64,000 bases of DNA from Mytilus edulis. Lineage: Eukaryota > Mollusca > Bivalvia > Mytilida > Mytilidae. Below the pieces are notes generated by a model that searched no databases, was not told the origin of the DNA, and saw only the letters and a program-made list of their open reading frames with translations. Position 1 is the first letter of the stretch. The number at the start of each line of letters is the position of its first letter. Positions 22,180 through 33,784 of the stretch are shown in pieces. The position numbers and the translations under genes were made by a program. The stretch is from positions 15,660,867 through 15,724,866 of the forward strand of contig NC_092348.1 in assembly GCF_963676685.1 (NCBI RefSeq). The letters are read 5' to 3'.

Positions 22180-24100
22180 GATGTTTTTTTTTCTTCTTTT
22201 CTGTGTATAAACTTTAAGATATCAGTTGCCAAATAATTTGAAAATTCGTTAAGGCTTTTTTGAGATAAAGGATACAACAGATACAGTTAAATGTGTTTCA
22301 TATCACGACTTACATCTTGAAATTGACAATGAGGGTTGGTTTATAAACAAAACTGTAGGACAAAAAAACTATTTGCAATTGGAACCTTCTATTTCTTTGT
22401 ATCAACATTCCAGCGCCACACGCATACGGAGTATGTTTCTTCAACTTGATTCGATATTGCTGGGCTTGTATTTCCATGATTTCCTTGATAGAGGGTTGCT
22501 GTTCAAACTAAAGCTATTAAGTTAGATCATAGGTATATGTTTCCCCGAGATAGAGTTTTTTTTATACTTGAATGAAGATTTTACTATGCTCTTTTCAAAA
22601 ATATAATGAAAAGGATGGGTCACCGTGCTATTTTTGCAAGCTATAAGTCGCAGAAAATTGCCTAAATTTGCTGAGAATGATCATGAAAAAACACATTTTA
22701 GAGAATAAAAAAAAACTATGAGATAGAATTTTGAAATGAATAATAAGAAGATATGTTTATAATATGTTTTAAGAAAATAAAAATAAAAATGATGTTACCG
22801 AACTTTATTCTTGCTACAAGTAATAAGAAAATAATCCCTATCAGTCCAGTATAAATTTGTTACTAAAAGAGTTATCTCCTCTGAAATGGCTAAGTAGAAA
22901 AAAAATGTTCTAAAACACAAATGTTTAGTATTTGTTTAGATATTTAGAAAATTGCAATAAATCAACAAGTTTTCTTCATATAAATAAACAGTCTAATCAA
23001 TGAAATTGCACATCTGTCTACAAATTTACAGATTTGAACAAATTACTAGACTGATTGTGTACTGCAATAGTACAATCCAAGGTATACCATAAATCTACCT
23101 TAAACCAAGAGTTCCAAGGGTAGTTAAAAAGCGTCCTTTGTAAACTATGTGCACGATTTGATTGATCGTTATGAAATTTCTGATTCACAGTCGTAACAAC
23201 AATTCCGCCCCTTTTCCCCGAATGTATCCTACCGAATAAGACTAATCACTGGTTTATACTAACATGTGCAACACAACGTGTGTTACTTGTGGAGCCGGAT
23301 TTGCTTTCCCTTCAGCTGTACCCGAGATCACCTACAGTTTTTTTGGTGGGGTTGTTATTGCTTCGGTTTTAGATTTCTATGTTGTGTTTTAAGTACTGTT
23401 GATTTTTTTGATTTTTTAATTTTCGCCAAATGTTTGGTGTCAGTTTATGTTCGACTTATGAGTTTGAATGTCCCTTTGGTAACTTTCGTCACTCTTCTCT
23501 TATAAGAAGGGCATCTACGAATAGTAATTTTTCTATTAAAGATAAATGATTATCAAGTTGAACTTAATTACTAATGTACTTTTCGAAAATAGTAAAACGC
23601 ATTGGGATTAATGAGCTCCAATCAGAGAGCAAAATTAAGATGTCCATGTTCTTCTATTTCAAGTTCTTGAAATGTTGTCCATCCTAGTTTCGAATTTTCA
23701 TTTCTTCAGACTTTTTATGTGGCATAGATTTTTTTTGTTATGCTTCATATGCGCATGTGGACTCCAATAATTAAATACAAAAGTGTAAAATAAATACAGA
23801 AATTAACCAAAACAGCTCCTAAATTTATCAAATATTAAAGGAAGATGTGTTTCACTGCAGGAAATGTTATAAAATAATAATTTCATATCCATGTCATTTT
23901 TACGAATTAATCGCAAGGGCTTAGTAGATTTATTGCATTTTTTAAAAGTCACTCAATTATTGGGAGTCCTTTATCGATTTACTCATTCATATGCTGAAAA
24001 TACAAATAATTGTTTTATGTGTTATCTTTATTGAACATGTAAATCTTTTACTTTAAGTTTATTTTTATGTATTGCACAAGATAATGTCCTGATTTTGAAC
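22180..24100 (+). mobile_element. Reverse-transcriptase relic, duplicated block B (interrupted)
   Basis: 22190-22450 is a diverged copy of 21040-21290 (both contain CAGTTGCCMAATAATTTGA and CATTCCAGCG...TACGGAGTAT). 23575-24095 matches 21395-21945 (AATAGTAAAACGCATTGGGA; TTTACTCATTCATA). The stretch between is not in block A and includes the repeat at 23247-23510. Confidence 0.5.
23247..23510 (+). repeat. Dispersed repeat (ACTTGTGGAGCCGGATTTGC)
   Basis: GTTACTTGTGGAGCCGGATT, CCGAGATCACCTACAGTTTT and ATGAGTTTGAATGTCCCTTT match, in reverse, the copy at 27262-27540. The ORF at 23266-23505 is a product of the repeat. Confidence 0.7.
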
Positions 24101-24149
24101 GAAATTATATGCATTTTATTCTTCCCGTCCTGGACCTATTTACCAACAA

Positions 24150-24355
24150 AAGAGAAATAAGAAGACGTGGTATGAGTGCCATTGAAACGACTCTCCATCC
24201 AAAGTGTCAAAAGTAAACCATTTTAGGTCAAAGTACGGCCCTCAGCACGGAGCGTTGGTGCAGAGCGAACCGGAATCTATAGAGGGCCCCAAAATGACAA
24301 GTTTAAAACCAAACAACCAGGAAAACCAACGGTATAATCTATGGAAAAAAAGAGG
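24150..24355 (-). repeat. Tail repeat (GAGTGCCATTGAAACGACTC)
   Basis: The landmarks GACGTGGTATGAGTGCCATT, TAGGTCAAAGTACGGCCCTC and AGAGGGCCCCAAAATGACAA appear in reverse at 39474-39592. It is probably the 3' end of a retroelement, pointing to minus. Confidence 0.55.
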
Positions 24356-24589
24356 TTAATAAGCCAGGTTTTGATTTTGACGTATGCATGTGTAATTGAT
24401 ACAAATACCAGTTACTATAACATATGAATCTGTAAAGAAGACAATGTCAATAGGTCATATGACATTTTGATTTGTATAGTTTACTAACTTTTTTTAGATG
24501 ATCCACTATCCATTTCAGATTTATTTTTTTTCTCGACATTTTGTTTAGTCACACGCTTCTTACTTTCACATTGTGTATGACCGCTGAGT

Positions 24590-24800
24590 TTGGTCAAATG
24601 GAAACAAATTATACCAGGTTTAATCCACCATTTTCTACATTTGAAAATGCCTGTACCAAGTCAGGAATATGAGAGTTCTTGTCTATTCGTTTTTAATGCG
24701 TTTTGTTATTTGATTTTGCCATGTGATTATGGCATTTCCGAATTGATTTTCCTCTAAGTTCAGTATTTTTGTGATTTTACTTTTTACATTCAAAAGTGTT
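24590..24800 (-). repeat. CTGACTTGGTACAGGCATTT repeat, reverse copy
   Basis: The plus strand shows ACCAGGTTTAATCCACCATT, TCTACATTTGAAAATGCCTG and TACCAAGTCAGGAATATGAG, the reverse of the 33.1-kb copy and close to it. Confidence 0.65.
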
Positions 24801-24829
24801 TTAAAATTTTTACAATAAAGGTGTCAGTG

Positions 24830-25190
24830 TAAAGAACTGGCTACTGAGCTGGTGGAACCCTCGGTAAATAGTACTAAGTGTGATGTATCAAACGAGCTTT
24901 TCTTTATTCTAATTGCCATGGGCACACGAAGGGTACATCTTGTTAAGCAGACACCCGGAGCATACGATTTCACCCTCAGTTTTGGTGGAGTTTGTGCTGC
25001 CCAATTTATAATTGGTTATTGTACTGTTATTTGTCTATTTGTTCATTTTTTTCCCTTTAGTTATGTGTTGACCTGTCGCTATTCGGACTGTGTTATGACT
25101 GCTTCCATGATATTTTCTCTGCTGTATGCGAATCAGTTATCCTTCATATCAATTCATTATTGCAGTCATGTTGTTTGAATGTTATTAAAA
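24830..25190 (+). repeat. Decayed repeat with a chance 108-codon ORF
   Basis: The stretch ACCCTCAGTTTTGGTGGAGT and the T-rich part after it follow the pattern of the 23.25-kb repeat. The ORF 24852-25178 has no recognisable domain. Confidence 0.4.
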
Positions 25191-25904
25191 TATAACATGG
25201 AAGCCTTATGATGTATTTCAAATTTTGTCCATCTGATCTTGATTGTTGAGGTTTTCAGATCGTGCTTTTATTTGCTCTTATAGATCTGCGATGATTTTTT
25301 TTTATATGTGAAGGAGAATAATTCTTGCACAGAATTCATGATTCATAGATAAAAAAATTCTCTAAAAAGCTTTCAAATGATATTTACTGGACCTAATAAG
25401 CTATAATAACAATGACTTGTTTTAGCACCATGATTTATTGCAACTTATTGTAGTTTGTATATGTCTTGTTCATGTGTTGCATCTGAAAAAAATGAAGAAA
25501 AAAACTATCATTAACATAAAATGAAATTCTTTATTCTTATGTCTTTTTTCGTTATACTACTGCATAGATTTCTAGTTTAAAACATCGCAAGTACCAAAAA
25601 AAATGAAAAATTATTATATAATTTTGCTTTGTGGTGAATTTAAGGTAGCAAATATAAAATAACTAGATGTGAGATCGGTAATCCTTATATTAATACAATA
25701 ATATACAGTATAAGTTAAACCAAAAGACAGGCGAGTGAATGAGAATAAACAGACATCAAAGATTTCACATAAGTAATGAGATGGGGATAGGTTCCGTTTT
25801 TAACTAATCTATATAGCTAATAATAGTAGAGAGTAATACGACATGTAAATGTGTATTCGTATAAAGATTATCATAAAATATATTCGTTAGAAAATGAAAG
25901 GTAC

Positions 25905-26000
25905 CTTGACCATCGTAAAGGCTTGATGTGATTCTCATTTCCCTCTGTACCCCTGCTGTCATCTTATCCAGTTGGTCCTTCATTCTAATTAAATCCAGAT
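25905..26000 (-). CDS. Coiled-coil gene, exon (last one found)
   Basis: Acceptor TTCTACTCTTTCAG ends at 26001 and the donor GTACCT starts at 25904. The 96-bp exon starts and ends in phase 1, 32 codons: DLDLIRMKDQLDKMTAGVQ, then RITSSLYDGQ. The heptad-like spacing of hydrophobic residues continues the coiled coil of the previous exon. I found no following exon, so the C-terminal domain is unknown. Confidence 0.6.
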
Positions 26001-27261
26001 CTGAAAGAGTAGAATTGTTCTGAACTGCACTAATAAGTTTAATTTCTTTATCTTTGAATGCTTACCCTTGATACAGTTTGGTTTCCTATCGATTTTTTTT
26101 CCAGCAGATTGTTATGATAAACAATAGCCATATAAAGTGAACATGGTATAAAGTATATACATTCTTCAACCAGTGCGAAATATACATTTGCTAGTATGAA
26201 GTATACATTGAGTTGGGAAAAAATACATATTCAATGAGCTAGTATAAGGTATACATTAAGCTGGTATACAGTACACATAGAGCTGGTATAAGATATAAGT
26301 TGATCTTGTGTTAAGTCAAAATTTAGTAGGTATGAAGTACGCATGAAGCTGGTATACAATATACATTGAGCTGGTATGAAGTATAAATTGAGCTGGTATA
26401 AAGTGAGAAGTGTATAAGTATACATTGAAAGTATAAATGGAGCTGGAATACATTATACACTATATATAAATTGAGCTGGTATAAAGTAAGAATTCACCTG
26501 GTTGAAAGTATACATTGAGCTGGAATACATTATACACTATAAATTGAGCTGGTACGAAGTACACATAGAGCTAATTTAAAGTATACATAGAGCTGGTAAC
26601 AAGTTTAGATTCAGCTGGTATAAAGTACACACAGAGTTGGTATAAATTATTCATAGAGCTGGTATAAAATATCGTTTGGGCTAGTATAAAGTATAAATTG
26701 TGCTTGTATGAAGTGCACATAGAGATGATATAAAGTACACACAGAGCTGGTATGAAATATACATTGAACTGGTATACAATATAAATTGAGCTGGTATAAG
26801 TACAAAAACAGTGTGTAAAAAGTTAACATTGAGTTAGTATGAAGTACAATTTTATTTGTATGAAGTATACATTAAGCTGGTATGAAGTATTCATTGAGCT
26901 GGTACGAAGTATACATTGAGCTGGTACGAAGTACACATTAAGCTGTTATGAAATATACATTAAGCTGGTATGAAGTATACATTGAGCTGGTAAAAAGTAT
27001 ACATTAAGCGGGTAAAAAGTATACATTAAGCTGGTATGAAGTATACATTGAGCTGGTAAAAAGTATACATTAAGCTGGTATGAAGTATACATTGAGCTGG
27101 TAAAAAGTATACATTAAGCTGGTATGAAGTATACATTGAGATGGTAAAAAGTATACATTAAGCTGGTATAAAGTATACATTGAGCAAGTATGAAGTATAA
27201 TCTAAGCTGGTATAAAGTATAAATTGAGTTGAGTTGTTATTGAGTATAAATTGAGTTGGTA

Positions 27262-27540
27262 TAAAGTATGAAAGAGGGACAAAAGATACCAGAGGGACAG
27301 TCAAACTCATAAATAGAAAATAAACTGACAACGCCATGGCTAAAAATGAAACAGACAAACAATAGCACACATGACACAACATATAAAACTAAAGAATAAG
27401 CAACACGAACCCCATTAAAAACTGGGGTGCTCTGGAAGGGTAAGCAGATCCTGCTCCACATGGGGCACCCGTCGTATTGCTCATGTTATAACACATCTGG
27501 TAAATAGTCTTTTTTTCGGTAGGTCACATTCATCAGTGAA
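27262..27540 (-). repeat. Dispersed repeat inserted in the 22-bp array
   Basis: The minus strand reads GGAGCAGGATCTGCTTACCC, then CCCAGTTTTTAATGGGGTTC and TGACTGTCCCTCTGGTATCT. It is the same family as 23247-23510 but better preserved. Confidence 0.75.
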
Positions 27541-27586
27541 AGGTATAAATTGAGTTGGTATAAAGTATACATGTGGCTGGTATAAA

Positions 27587-27672
27587 TAAAATTGAGAATG
27601 GAAATGGGGAATGTGTCAAAGAGACAACAACCCGCCCAAATAAAAAACAACAGCAGAGGGTCACTAACAGGT
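27587..27672 (-). repeat. 5'-truncated retroelement tail inserted in the 22-bp array
   Basis: The plus strand AAAATTGAGAATGGAAATGG, CAAAGAGACAACAACCCGCC and ACAACAGCAGAGGGTCACTA is the reverse of the last ~85 bases of the retroelement at 58.5-60.1 kb. Satellite units continue on both sides. Confidence 0.8.
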
Positions 27673-28563
27673 CGTATACATTTGGCTGGTATAAAGTATA
27701 AATTGAGTTGGTATAAAGTATAAATTGAGTTGGTATAAATTATAAGTTGAGTGGGTATAAAGTGTACATGTGGCTGGTATAAAGTATACATTTGGCTGGT
27801 ATAAAGTATAAATTGAGTTGGTATAAAGTATAAATTGAGTTGGTATAAAGTATACATTGAGTTAGTATAAAGCATACGTGTGGCTGTTATTAAGTATAAA
27901 TTAAGATGGTATTAAGTATAAGTTGGTAAAAAGTATAAATTGAGCTGTTATAAAGTATTTTTGGCTGGTATCAAGTATACATTGAGCTGATATAAAAGTA
28001 TAAATTTGACATGTAGTAAGTATAAATTAAGCTTGTATAAAGTATACATTAACTATTATAACCTTTTATTGTTGGTTATTCTACACAAAGAAGACTACTA
28101 AGATTCATCTTATAAAACCTTTCATATTAACTTCAAAATTGGTTGTTATGTTACAGGAAATGTTCCTTTGTCTATATATTATATAATGGGCGACTACTTT
28201 TTATTCCTGACAAAAGAATCGACTGTTTTATCATTGAAAATATAGCCACCTAACTCTATTTCATTTCATAAAGGTATTTTCTGAAATTTTGAACAGTTAA
28301 GATTGCCCTCGTTTTGCGATGTGTTATTTGTTGTAAATAGATATTTGGTTTTATGTAAAGTTTTCTGTGGTGTTGTCTGTATGGTTTCAGCTTAAATGTG
28401 TATCCCCATTTTTTAGTCTTCTTCCTCTTTTACAAAAGATGTACCTAATATACCTTTCGAATAGAAGGCTCAACATGATCACTACCAATTATTGGTGAAT
28501 TGTTATGCTTTTTTGTGTACAACTTATTTATAGATTCTTATATCTAAATAACAATCTACATAC

Positions 28564-28809
28564 CGACATGGTGTCCAAGATTCCTAATTTCTTCAACATT
28601 ACAATTTTCGTCATTGCTTTCCATAGCTTTATTTGCCATCCTCAATTTATTTTCTTGGGCCATGATTACTGGGCTCCAATAGTTCAGCTCGTCTAAAAGT
28701 CGAGTTTTCTTATCGTAACTCTTGTCCATCAATGTGTACAAATTCTCAATACGAGAAACTGTTTTTGGAATTCTTTTTTCTTTATTCTTTTTGAGGCGTC
28801 TGTTGAGCT
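28564..28809 (-). CDS. Coiled-coil gene, main coiled-coil exon
   Basis: 246 bp, phase 1 in and out, between acceptor TTAATTATTTAAG (to 28810) and donor GTATGT (from 28563). The 82 codons are open and charged: ELNRRLKKNKEKRIPKTV, SYDKKTRLLDELNYWSP, ENKLRMANKAMESNDEN. It is mostly helical with heptad-like Leu/Ile spacing and one Cys near the end. The frame joins exactly to the exons on both sides, which is the main reason for believing it. Confidence 0.65.
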
Positions 28810-29274
28810 CTTAAATAATTAAAAACGTATGTCAGTATCTATTTTTGTTCACACAAAGGATTTAAATGAAAAGGGTCCAACAATTAGTTCTCACCAATTC
28901 AAAGCATAGAACGACCCTGCAATTAAAGTTTTTTGCTAAAAGGTATTGCTATGAAATATATTTTATATTTTCCAAGACAAATGGATTGATTAACCACTTT
29001 ACTCATTCAATGAACAGCTAGTGAAAATTACATATACCCTGGGTACAGCTAGTATATCTATATATTGTTCCTGATATAACCCAGAAAGAAAGATGATAAA
29101 AATATCACGAACAAGCTAAAATAATACCTTTTTTTCAAATAAGGCCGATCTTTCAATAAAATCGAAAACGGTCGAAGATGATAATAAATCACTCCTGTGG
29201 TTCAAAATTTGCTGATTCATCAAAAGAGATGAAAACAATGATAGTTACCATGCATATAATTAACACTAGCTTAC

Positions 29275-29346
29275 CTTCAACCTCAATTAATAACGTTTCA
29301 TTTTGCCACAAGAACTTATTCATAATACTACGATAAACGTTCATAT
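29275..29346 (-). CDS. Coiled-coil gene, 72-bp exon
   Basis: Acceptor TTTTTTTTCTTCAG ends at 29347 and the donor GTAAGC starts at 29274. Phase 1 in and out, 24 codons: DMNVYRSIMNKFLWQNETL. It holds one N-glycosylation sequon (NET). The frame is open only in the phase given by the neighbouring exons. Confidence 0.6.
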
Positions 29347-29682
29347 CTGAAGAAAAAAAATAGAATGTTATTCAGAATACATTGTTTTTGTCAGGTCCAG
29401 AGGCTTCACGATTTAAAAAAAATCACATTTCAAAAAATCCAGGGAATGGAACTTTTCTTTCATAAAAGTAAATAAAATAATTCATCAGCCCCAGAGATAT
29501 GACATTCATCATCGACCGTCGGCTGGTGATTATATCATATATCTGGGGATGATAAATCATGTATTTCATAAAGCTGGCGTGATACTTGATTTTAGAAACA
29601 GTATGGTTTCAAAATTGTTAATAATTGTATTCGTTATAAAAAAAAACACCCCTTGAATTAACGGTTATTTAAAGAAAGTTAC

Positions 29683-29760
29683 CTTGAATGGTGTTGACTT
29701 GTGGGTTGGGACTTGTGGTTGATTGGATACACGGTATTTTTGTTTCGAATCGGGAACTTT
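29683..29760 (-). CDS. Coiled-coil gene, 78-bp linker exon
   Basis: The acceptor GTTAGTGTAG ends at 29761 and the donor GTAACT starts at 29682. Phase 1 in and out, 26 codons, Pro/Ser/Thr-rich: SSRFETKIPCIQSTTSPNPQ. It contains one Cys. Weak polypyrimidine tract; accepted because the frame continues into 29275-29346. Confidence 0.5.
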
Positions 29761-30062
29761 CTACACTAACGTATAAAAAGTCCCTGTTCGAATGTACCCG
29801 ATGAAAGTCAATCCAGAAATACACGTAAAAACAGTGTCATAAAAAAAATGTCATATATCTGCATTTAGTGTTCCTTATATATAAACTCTTTCGTTTAATC
29901 ATCATAACTTGTGCAATACGTGACTGTATTTTAAAAAATGATTTGATGTATAATATTGAATTAATTACATTTGTATAAAAAAGTATCGCCTCAATCGACA
30001 CTTCGGGGAGCGTGCTTTATATTACAGCATGTAGATCAAGAGATATAAGGTAATTATTTTAC

Positions 30063-30159
30063 TATCACACCTTGTTTCATGTTTCTTGTCAGCAGGACGT
30101 TCCTTTGCATCCAAAAGAACAGAAAGAAGAGAAGCAATAAACAGAATAACTGTAGTTTG
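30063..30159 (-). CDS. Coiled-coil gene, exon with signal/anchor segment
   Basis: With the acceptor at CTGACTTCAG (to 30160) and a donor GTAAAA from 30062, the exon reads QTTVILFIASLLSVLLDAKE, then RPADKKHETRCD, and leaves one base, which fits the next exon. The 17-residue hydrophobic run followed by Lys/Arg-rich sequence looks like a signal peptide or a membrane anchor, so the coiled coil is probably outside the cell or in the secretory route. No ATG lies in the exon, so translation begins upstream. A donor eight bases earlier (GTGTGA) would break the frame. Confidence 0.5.
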
Positions 30160-30516
30160 CTGAAGTCAGCCAGGTACTGTGTACAGGATGGTTGTGAAAC
30201 AGAATACAGGAAAGAGAAAGAAAAGAAATAAAAAAAGAAATTGAGTTACAACAACAGAGAAAACAAAAAATGTATTAACGAATTCAAATAGCACTAGTAG
30301 AAGAAAAATAAAAAAATAACGAGCTAATATATAAGATAGATAAAACCAAAACAATGATGACAAAACATAAGTTAAACAGGTGACTCTGTGACCATAAATA
30401 TCAGTCGACCATTGATGATGGAAGCTAGTATGTCAATAGGATAGAATGCGAATAATGGATCATTTTAAAAACATAAAACATACAAGTTAAGATAATTATT
30501 GAAGAAGTTTGCTTAC

Positions 30517-30949
30517 ATTTTCCGACAAGGAAATAAAGGCGAGTATACAATTTGATGTGTTCTCTACAGCTGGTAGGACTAAGTTGTTGTACGTATATGT
30601 TGTGATATCTGTTGTCTGTTGTAACATTGGATGAACTAGATCATCTATATAATGATTCATCATGTTTGTAATCTGATTATTGTAGTCAATGGCTGAATTG
30701 TAGTAAAACTTTGCCTGGTCCAATGGGTAATCATTGGGTTTGATATAAGTGTCTGGTAACACGTCAAAATAGTTCCTAGTGCACTCAGCTATATTCTGCT
30801 GTGTTGAAATGGTAACCTCTGTGAAACTGGTGAGACATTGAGTTAATATGTGCTCTGAAATGAACTGTTGGGATGAAACTACTACTCCTAGTAACTTTTC
30901 TAAATAATTAGTTTGGTATCCAGTAATCATGTTCATAAGGTCAAACATT
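30517..30949 (-). CDS. 433-bp exon with ATG, unrecognised helical protein
   Basis: The acceptor TTATTATTTTTCAG ends at 30950, with ATG starting at 30948 and a strong donor GTAAGC from 30516. 144 open codons begin MFDLMNMITGYQTNYLEK and end LAFISLSEN in phase 0. The content is helical with few charges: SSQQFISEHILTQCLTSF, then FDVLPDTYIKPNDYPLD. I know no family. The phase fits the exon at 30063-30159, which would put a 144-residue domain before the hydrophobic segment. Alternatively it is a separate gene or an alternative first coding exon. A possible non-coding first exon ends at 32416. Confidence 0.6.
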
Positions 30950-31319
30950 CTGAAAAATAATAATTAATTCATTATGTACGTGGTTTTTCTTGCTTTTCTT
31001 TACTGTTTACATATGGATGTTTTAGTTCGTGTGCAGCAAAATGTCTTCCGCAAGTTAGATAAACAAATATAGAAGTAGCACTCCAATTAAATCCAATATG
31101 TAATGCTTCTAGACAAAGCATTGATGATGTACGTGGCACAACAACTTACCCAAGTTCTCATCAATACACTTTTGCAGTAGTTATATGGGAAGGAAAATCA
31201 TGTTCTATCATTGGAATATGATTTGTTGTACATGTAGTGTTTTTTTATATTACGAAGCTAGTCTAGATATGTTCAAAGAAAATTTGGTGAACAATAAAGA
31301 CTATAAATATTATTCAGTA

Positions 31320-31770
31320 TGGTTACAGAAGCAAAAAGTAAAATCACAAAAATACTGAACTCCGAGGAAAATTCACAAAACGGAAAGTCCCTAATCAAAT
31401 GACAAAATCAAAGGATAAAACACATCAAACGTCGAATGGACAACAACTGTCATATTCCTGACTTGGTACAGGCATTTTCAAATGTAGAAAATGGTGGATT
31501 GAACCTGGTTTTATAGCGCTAAACATCTCACGTTTATGACAGTCGCGTCAAATTCCGTTATTTTTACGCGATGCGTCAACAAAACAGACATAATCGGTAA
31601 AATAGTCAAAATATAGTTACAGCAGTCATCACTGTGTCACAATCTCAAGACAAGCAACGAACTTAATCGCGACAACATACCAACAGCACAATAAGACAAA
31701 TACCAATCAAAGATAAAATACTATATCTAACGGTCATCGGTTGGTTAGTCCACAAACAGCGATGATAATA
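31320..31770 (+). repeat. CTGACTTGGTACAGGCATTT repeat, long copy
   Basis: It runs from AAAAAGTAAAATCACAAAAA through TTCCTGACTTGGTACAGGCA, ATGTAGAAAATGGTGGATTG and CGTCAAATTCCGTTATTTTT. It shares about 240 bp with 33070-33310. No coding sequence. Confidence 0.75.
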
Positions 31771-31924
31771 TCAACAGTATGAAACTCTGTGTTCTCTTAA
31801 AATACTCACCAAATTATATAAATTTACCCTTTTTGTAGAACTCATTTATGGAGAAGACAAAACGATTTCGATGATGAACAATTTTCTTATCTTGTAAATC
31901 AATTACAAAATACGACAATATAAA

Positions 31925-32050
31925 AAAGAAGAAGCGTTATTATTGCCAATGAGACAACTTTAGATCTCCACAAGAGACCAAAATGGCACAGAAAGCTACT
32001 GGTGATCGTATGAACAATGAACACAGCCCATACCGCATAGTCAGCTAAAA
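31925..32050 (-). repeat. Tail repeat (CCCATACCGCATAGTCAGC)
   Basis: TTGCCAATGAGACAACTTTA, CCACAAGAGACCAAAATGGC and CATACCGCATAGTCAGCT form a block I recall as a common bivalve repeat end. It points to minus and overlaps the 62-codon ORF at 32045-32233. Confidence 0.6.
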
Positions 32051-32415
32051 CCCCCAAAAATTTCCAGGCCCGAAAGTCGGTTTGCAGATAAAATGGCTAC
32101 ATTGTTTCATACCAAACGAAACGTACAAACAGTATTCCTGAATCCTACGATTCTCACTCAATATTTTCAATAACATACAGTTTTGTTGATTTTGTGGTAA
32201 ATTAAAACTATTAAGAAGATGGGGTATGCTCACGGACTTGAAGAAACATCGTTATGAACGACAATTAATTTTAGGTTTGAAACATTTATTCAAACAAAGT
32301 ATTACGGCAAGAAACTCGGTAAGTAAAGGCTTATCAGCATGAAAATTCTCCTTAACTTAACTCTTAAAAAAATCTATATTTTAAGACCATTATCACGAAA
32401 CTAATTACAACTTAC

Positions 32416-32560
32416 ATGTAGAGGTTTCTATCAGAAATGGTCGAAATTGCTGTTTTTGGGTTTTTTTTTATCTCTCGCTCGGAACTTTTGTACGTCTGAT
32501 CTATCTAGGAAGATATGACTATCTGCAGCAACTTCTCCAACGTAACTAAGGCAAGAGAAT
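32416..32560 (-). other. Possible non-coding first exon of the minus-strand gene
   Basis: On minus the sequence ends at a consensus donor GTAAGT (from 32415) and joins in a plausible way to the acceptor before the ATG exon at 30949. There is no ATG in it. The upstream end is not defined. Confidence 0.25.
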
Positions 32561-33069
32561 GAGACGTAATAATTAACGTCAATGACGTTCCATGATTAGA
32601 TTGTGGGTTTTAATTCTCGCTACTCTTCTGTGGTATTGTTTTACATTAAATAGATAGATGCGGATATAACGGGAATATTTGAAAAAATATTATGCATGTT
32701 ACGGTTTATTAAGTTTGAACTTACTTTAATCTCTTAAATTTGCAAGACTCGATATTGACAATCCATAACAGTTCTGATGTTAATGATACGTCGATTAACT
32801 TGACTTATATCTGTAACTAAATTCACTTCATTAATTGGTTCAATGGCAAATATCTAAAAAAAAATCATATTCTCAAAAAAAAAAAAAGCATCATACTGGG
32901 TTATAATACCGTCAAACTTATCACTCGGCTATCACAAAAATCGTTGAATAGTTGTTAGTTAACATGGAAATAGGAAATAACACTTGAGTTGTATATTTAG
33001 ATTTTAAAAGAAAGCCTTTTTTCAACGACCATGCATTTAAATTAATAGGTAATTGGTGTTCGATAAGAT

Positions 33070-33310
33070 TTTGTGGAAAAAAAGTAAAATCACAAAAATA
33101 CTAAACTTAGAGGGAAATCAATTCGGAAAGTCCATAATCATATGGCAAAATCAAATAACAAAACGCATCAAAAACGAATGGACAAGAACCATGAGAACTG
33201 TCATATTCCTGACTTGGTACAGGCATTTTCAAATGTAGAAAATGGTGGATTAATTAAACCTGGTTTTATAGCGCTAACCCTTTCTATTTGATGACAGTCT
33301 CATCAAATTC
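33070..33310 (+). repeat. CTGACTTGGTACAGGCATTT repeat, short copy
   Basis: AGTAAAATCACAAAAATACT, TGACTTGGTACAGGCATTTT and AACCTGGTTTTATAGCGCTA are shared with 31320-31770. The ORF 33053-33238 is produced by it. Confidence 0.75.
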
Positions 33311-33784
33311 CGTTATATTTAGTGTAGCTATAGTGTTGAGAGTTGAAAATTCAAAATTATCAACCGAAATAGAATGACCAGATCAAAAGGCATAGATACT
33401 TGGAGGCAGGACATTTTATTCTTGCCGTCCCCCTTTTTTCAAAATCTGTTATTATTGTTTGTTTGATGAAAAAAAATGGGGAGGGCAACCAAAAGATTTT
33501 CCTATCCCAAGTACGTATGTCAAAAGCACGTAATTTATCTACCCGTCATATACACTCCAAACATATTTTAATAATTCAACTTTTTTTATGTTGTTTTTAC
33601 ATTACAAATTATGACCTATTGCATGTACAATAAATATTAACATACATGATCGTGAAAAAAAGTTACATTGTAAAATATTATACTTTTATCTAACACTGAT
33701 AAAAATCATATTATAACGTTATAATTTCCCCTCTCAGATCCCCTGATGCTGATTGACAACCAAATTTCTATAAAATAAATTTTC

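Larger units (their letters stand above)
26131..28055. repeat. Minisatellite, 22-bp unit, about 1.9 kb with two insertions
   Basis: The unit is about TGGTATAAAGTATACATTGA plus GC, repeated with many point changes. The best-ordered part is 26870-27240, where two unit variants alternate. Two other repeats are inserted, at 27262-27540 and 27587-27672. The Tyr/Leu-rich minus ORFs at 26231-26425, 26647-26829, 27158-27382 and 27486-27875 are by-products. Confidence 0.9.

Noticed and set aside
24852..25178. 108-codon plus ORF
   Set aside because: Lies in a decayed dispersed repeat; no domain, no splice context.
26131..28055. CRISPR-like array
   Set aside because: Units of 22 bp are contiguous with no unique spacers, and the setting is eukaryotic.
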